Made by a program: the position numbers and the translations under genes | Notes under the pieces: generated by a model | Told to the model about the DNA's origin: nothing | What the model saw: the letters and a program-made list of their open reading frames with translations, nothing else | The model's database searches: none | In this document: one piece after another, positions 63,939-64,000 of the stretch | Layout of the letters: each line of letters starts with the position of its first letter | Position numbering within the stretch: position 1 is the first letter of the stretch | From: Terriglobus aquaticus | Lineage (GTDB): Bacteria > Acidobacteriota > Terriglobia > Terriglobales > Acidobacteriaceae | Reading direction: 5' to 3' | NCBI RefSeq assembly: GCF_025685415.1 | Contig: NZ_JAGSYB010000001.1 | Coordinates: forward strand, 558,001-622,000 | Length of the DNA: 64,000 bases

Positions 63939-64000
63939 ATGGAAAAGACTATCGACCAGATCGTCGAGTCGGCGGTCGGCCAAAGCTTCCTTGGCAGCTC
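63939..64000 (+). CDS. Start of a further gene, cut by the window edge
   Basis: An ATG at 63939 opens a frame (MEKTIDQIVESAVGQSFLGS) that runs to the last base. It follows the PLD gene by 54 bp on the same strand, so it may be its operon partner, possibly the nucleic-acid-dependent ATPase or helicase often linked to such genes. Only 20 residues are visible, so no family can be named. Confidence 0.4.
   Translation, partial: MEKTIDQIVESAVGQSFLGS

Overview
The window most resembles a soil Acidobacteriota chromosome (Acidobacteriaceae/Terriglobus-Granulicella type). This is an inference from family content: three 'ADOP'-type MacB/FtsX permeases, Oar-like TonB receptors with a carboxypeptidase-regulatory N-domain, an ECF sigma factor overlapping a Ser/Thr kinase-TPR gene, a CadC-like regulator fused to a beta-propeller, PEP-CTERM proteins and DUF3500/HupE genes. 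No rRNA and no complete tRNA is present.

Region 1 (1-19,795) looks like the right part of a genomic island. A rightward run begins upstream of the window: an LMW-phosphatase/beta-propeller fusion, a second YncE-like propeller, a TolC-RND-adaptor efflux system, ChrB, a DUF1259 protein, ChrA and a second DUF1259 protein. Together these read as a chromate-resistance operon. It ends in a decayed multihaem cytochrome c pseudogene. Then come a frameshifted TonB receptor, a small membrane protein, an HExxH protein, an HxlR regulator and a PIN toxin-antitoxin pair. The region ends at a tRNA-Asp 3' half that starts at the anticodon loop, with tandem 11-bp repeats 80 bp before it.

Region 2 (19,796-59,438) looks like backbone. 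It holds the divergent qorB/HxlR pair, a DUF3500-HupE pair and an ECF sigma-STPK-(small Cys protein)-TonB receptor operon. Secreted collagen-like, PEP-CTERM and tandem-duplicated envelope proteins follow, with an RsbQ-like hydrolase translationally coupled to a PAS histidine kinase between them. A CadC/propeller regulator comes next. The largest unit is a nine-gene leftward operon (57,463 to 41,819): adaptor, ABC ATPase, three ADOP permeases, second ATPase, TolC, sigma54-dependent response regulator, NtrY-like kinase. A sigma54-like promoter and an 18-bp dyad lie upstream of its first gene, so self-regulation by its own two-component system is plausible. fdhD and a DUF7009 gene close the region.

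Region 3 (59,439-64,000) looks like the left edge of a second island. It starts with a tRNA-Glu 3' half, also broken at the anticodon loop, and nearly the same tandem repeats 79 bp away. Then come an Xre/RES toxin-antitoxin pair, a DUF6236 gene, and a PLD-nuclease-like protein with an EVE/PUA-like C-terminal part. The matching layout of the two island ends (tRNA half, spacer of about 80 bp, arm repeats, inward-facing toxin-antitoxin operon) is the most striking structure in the window.
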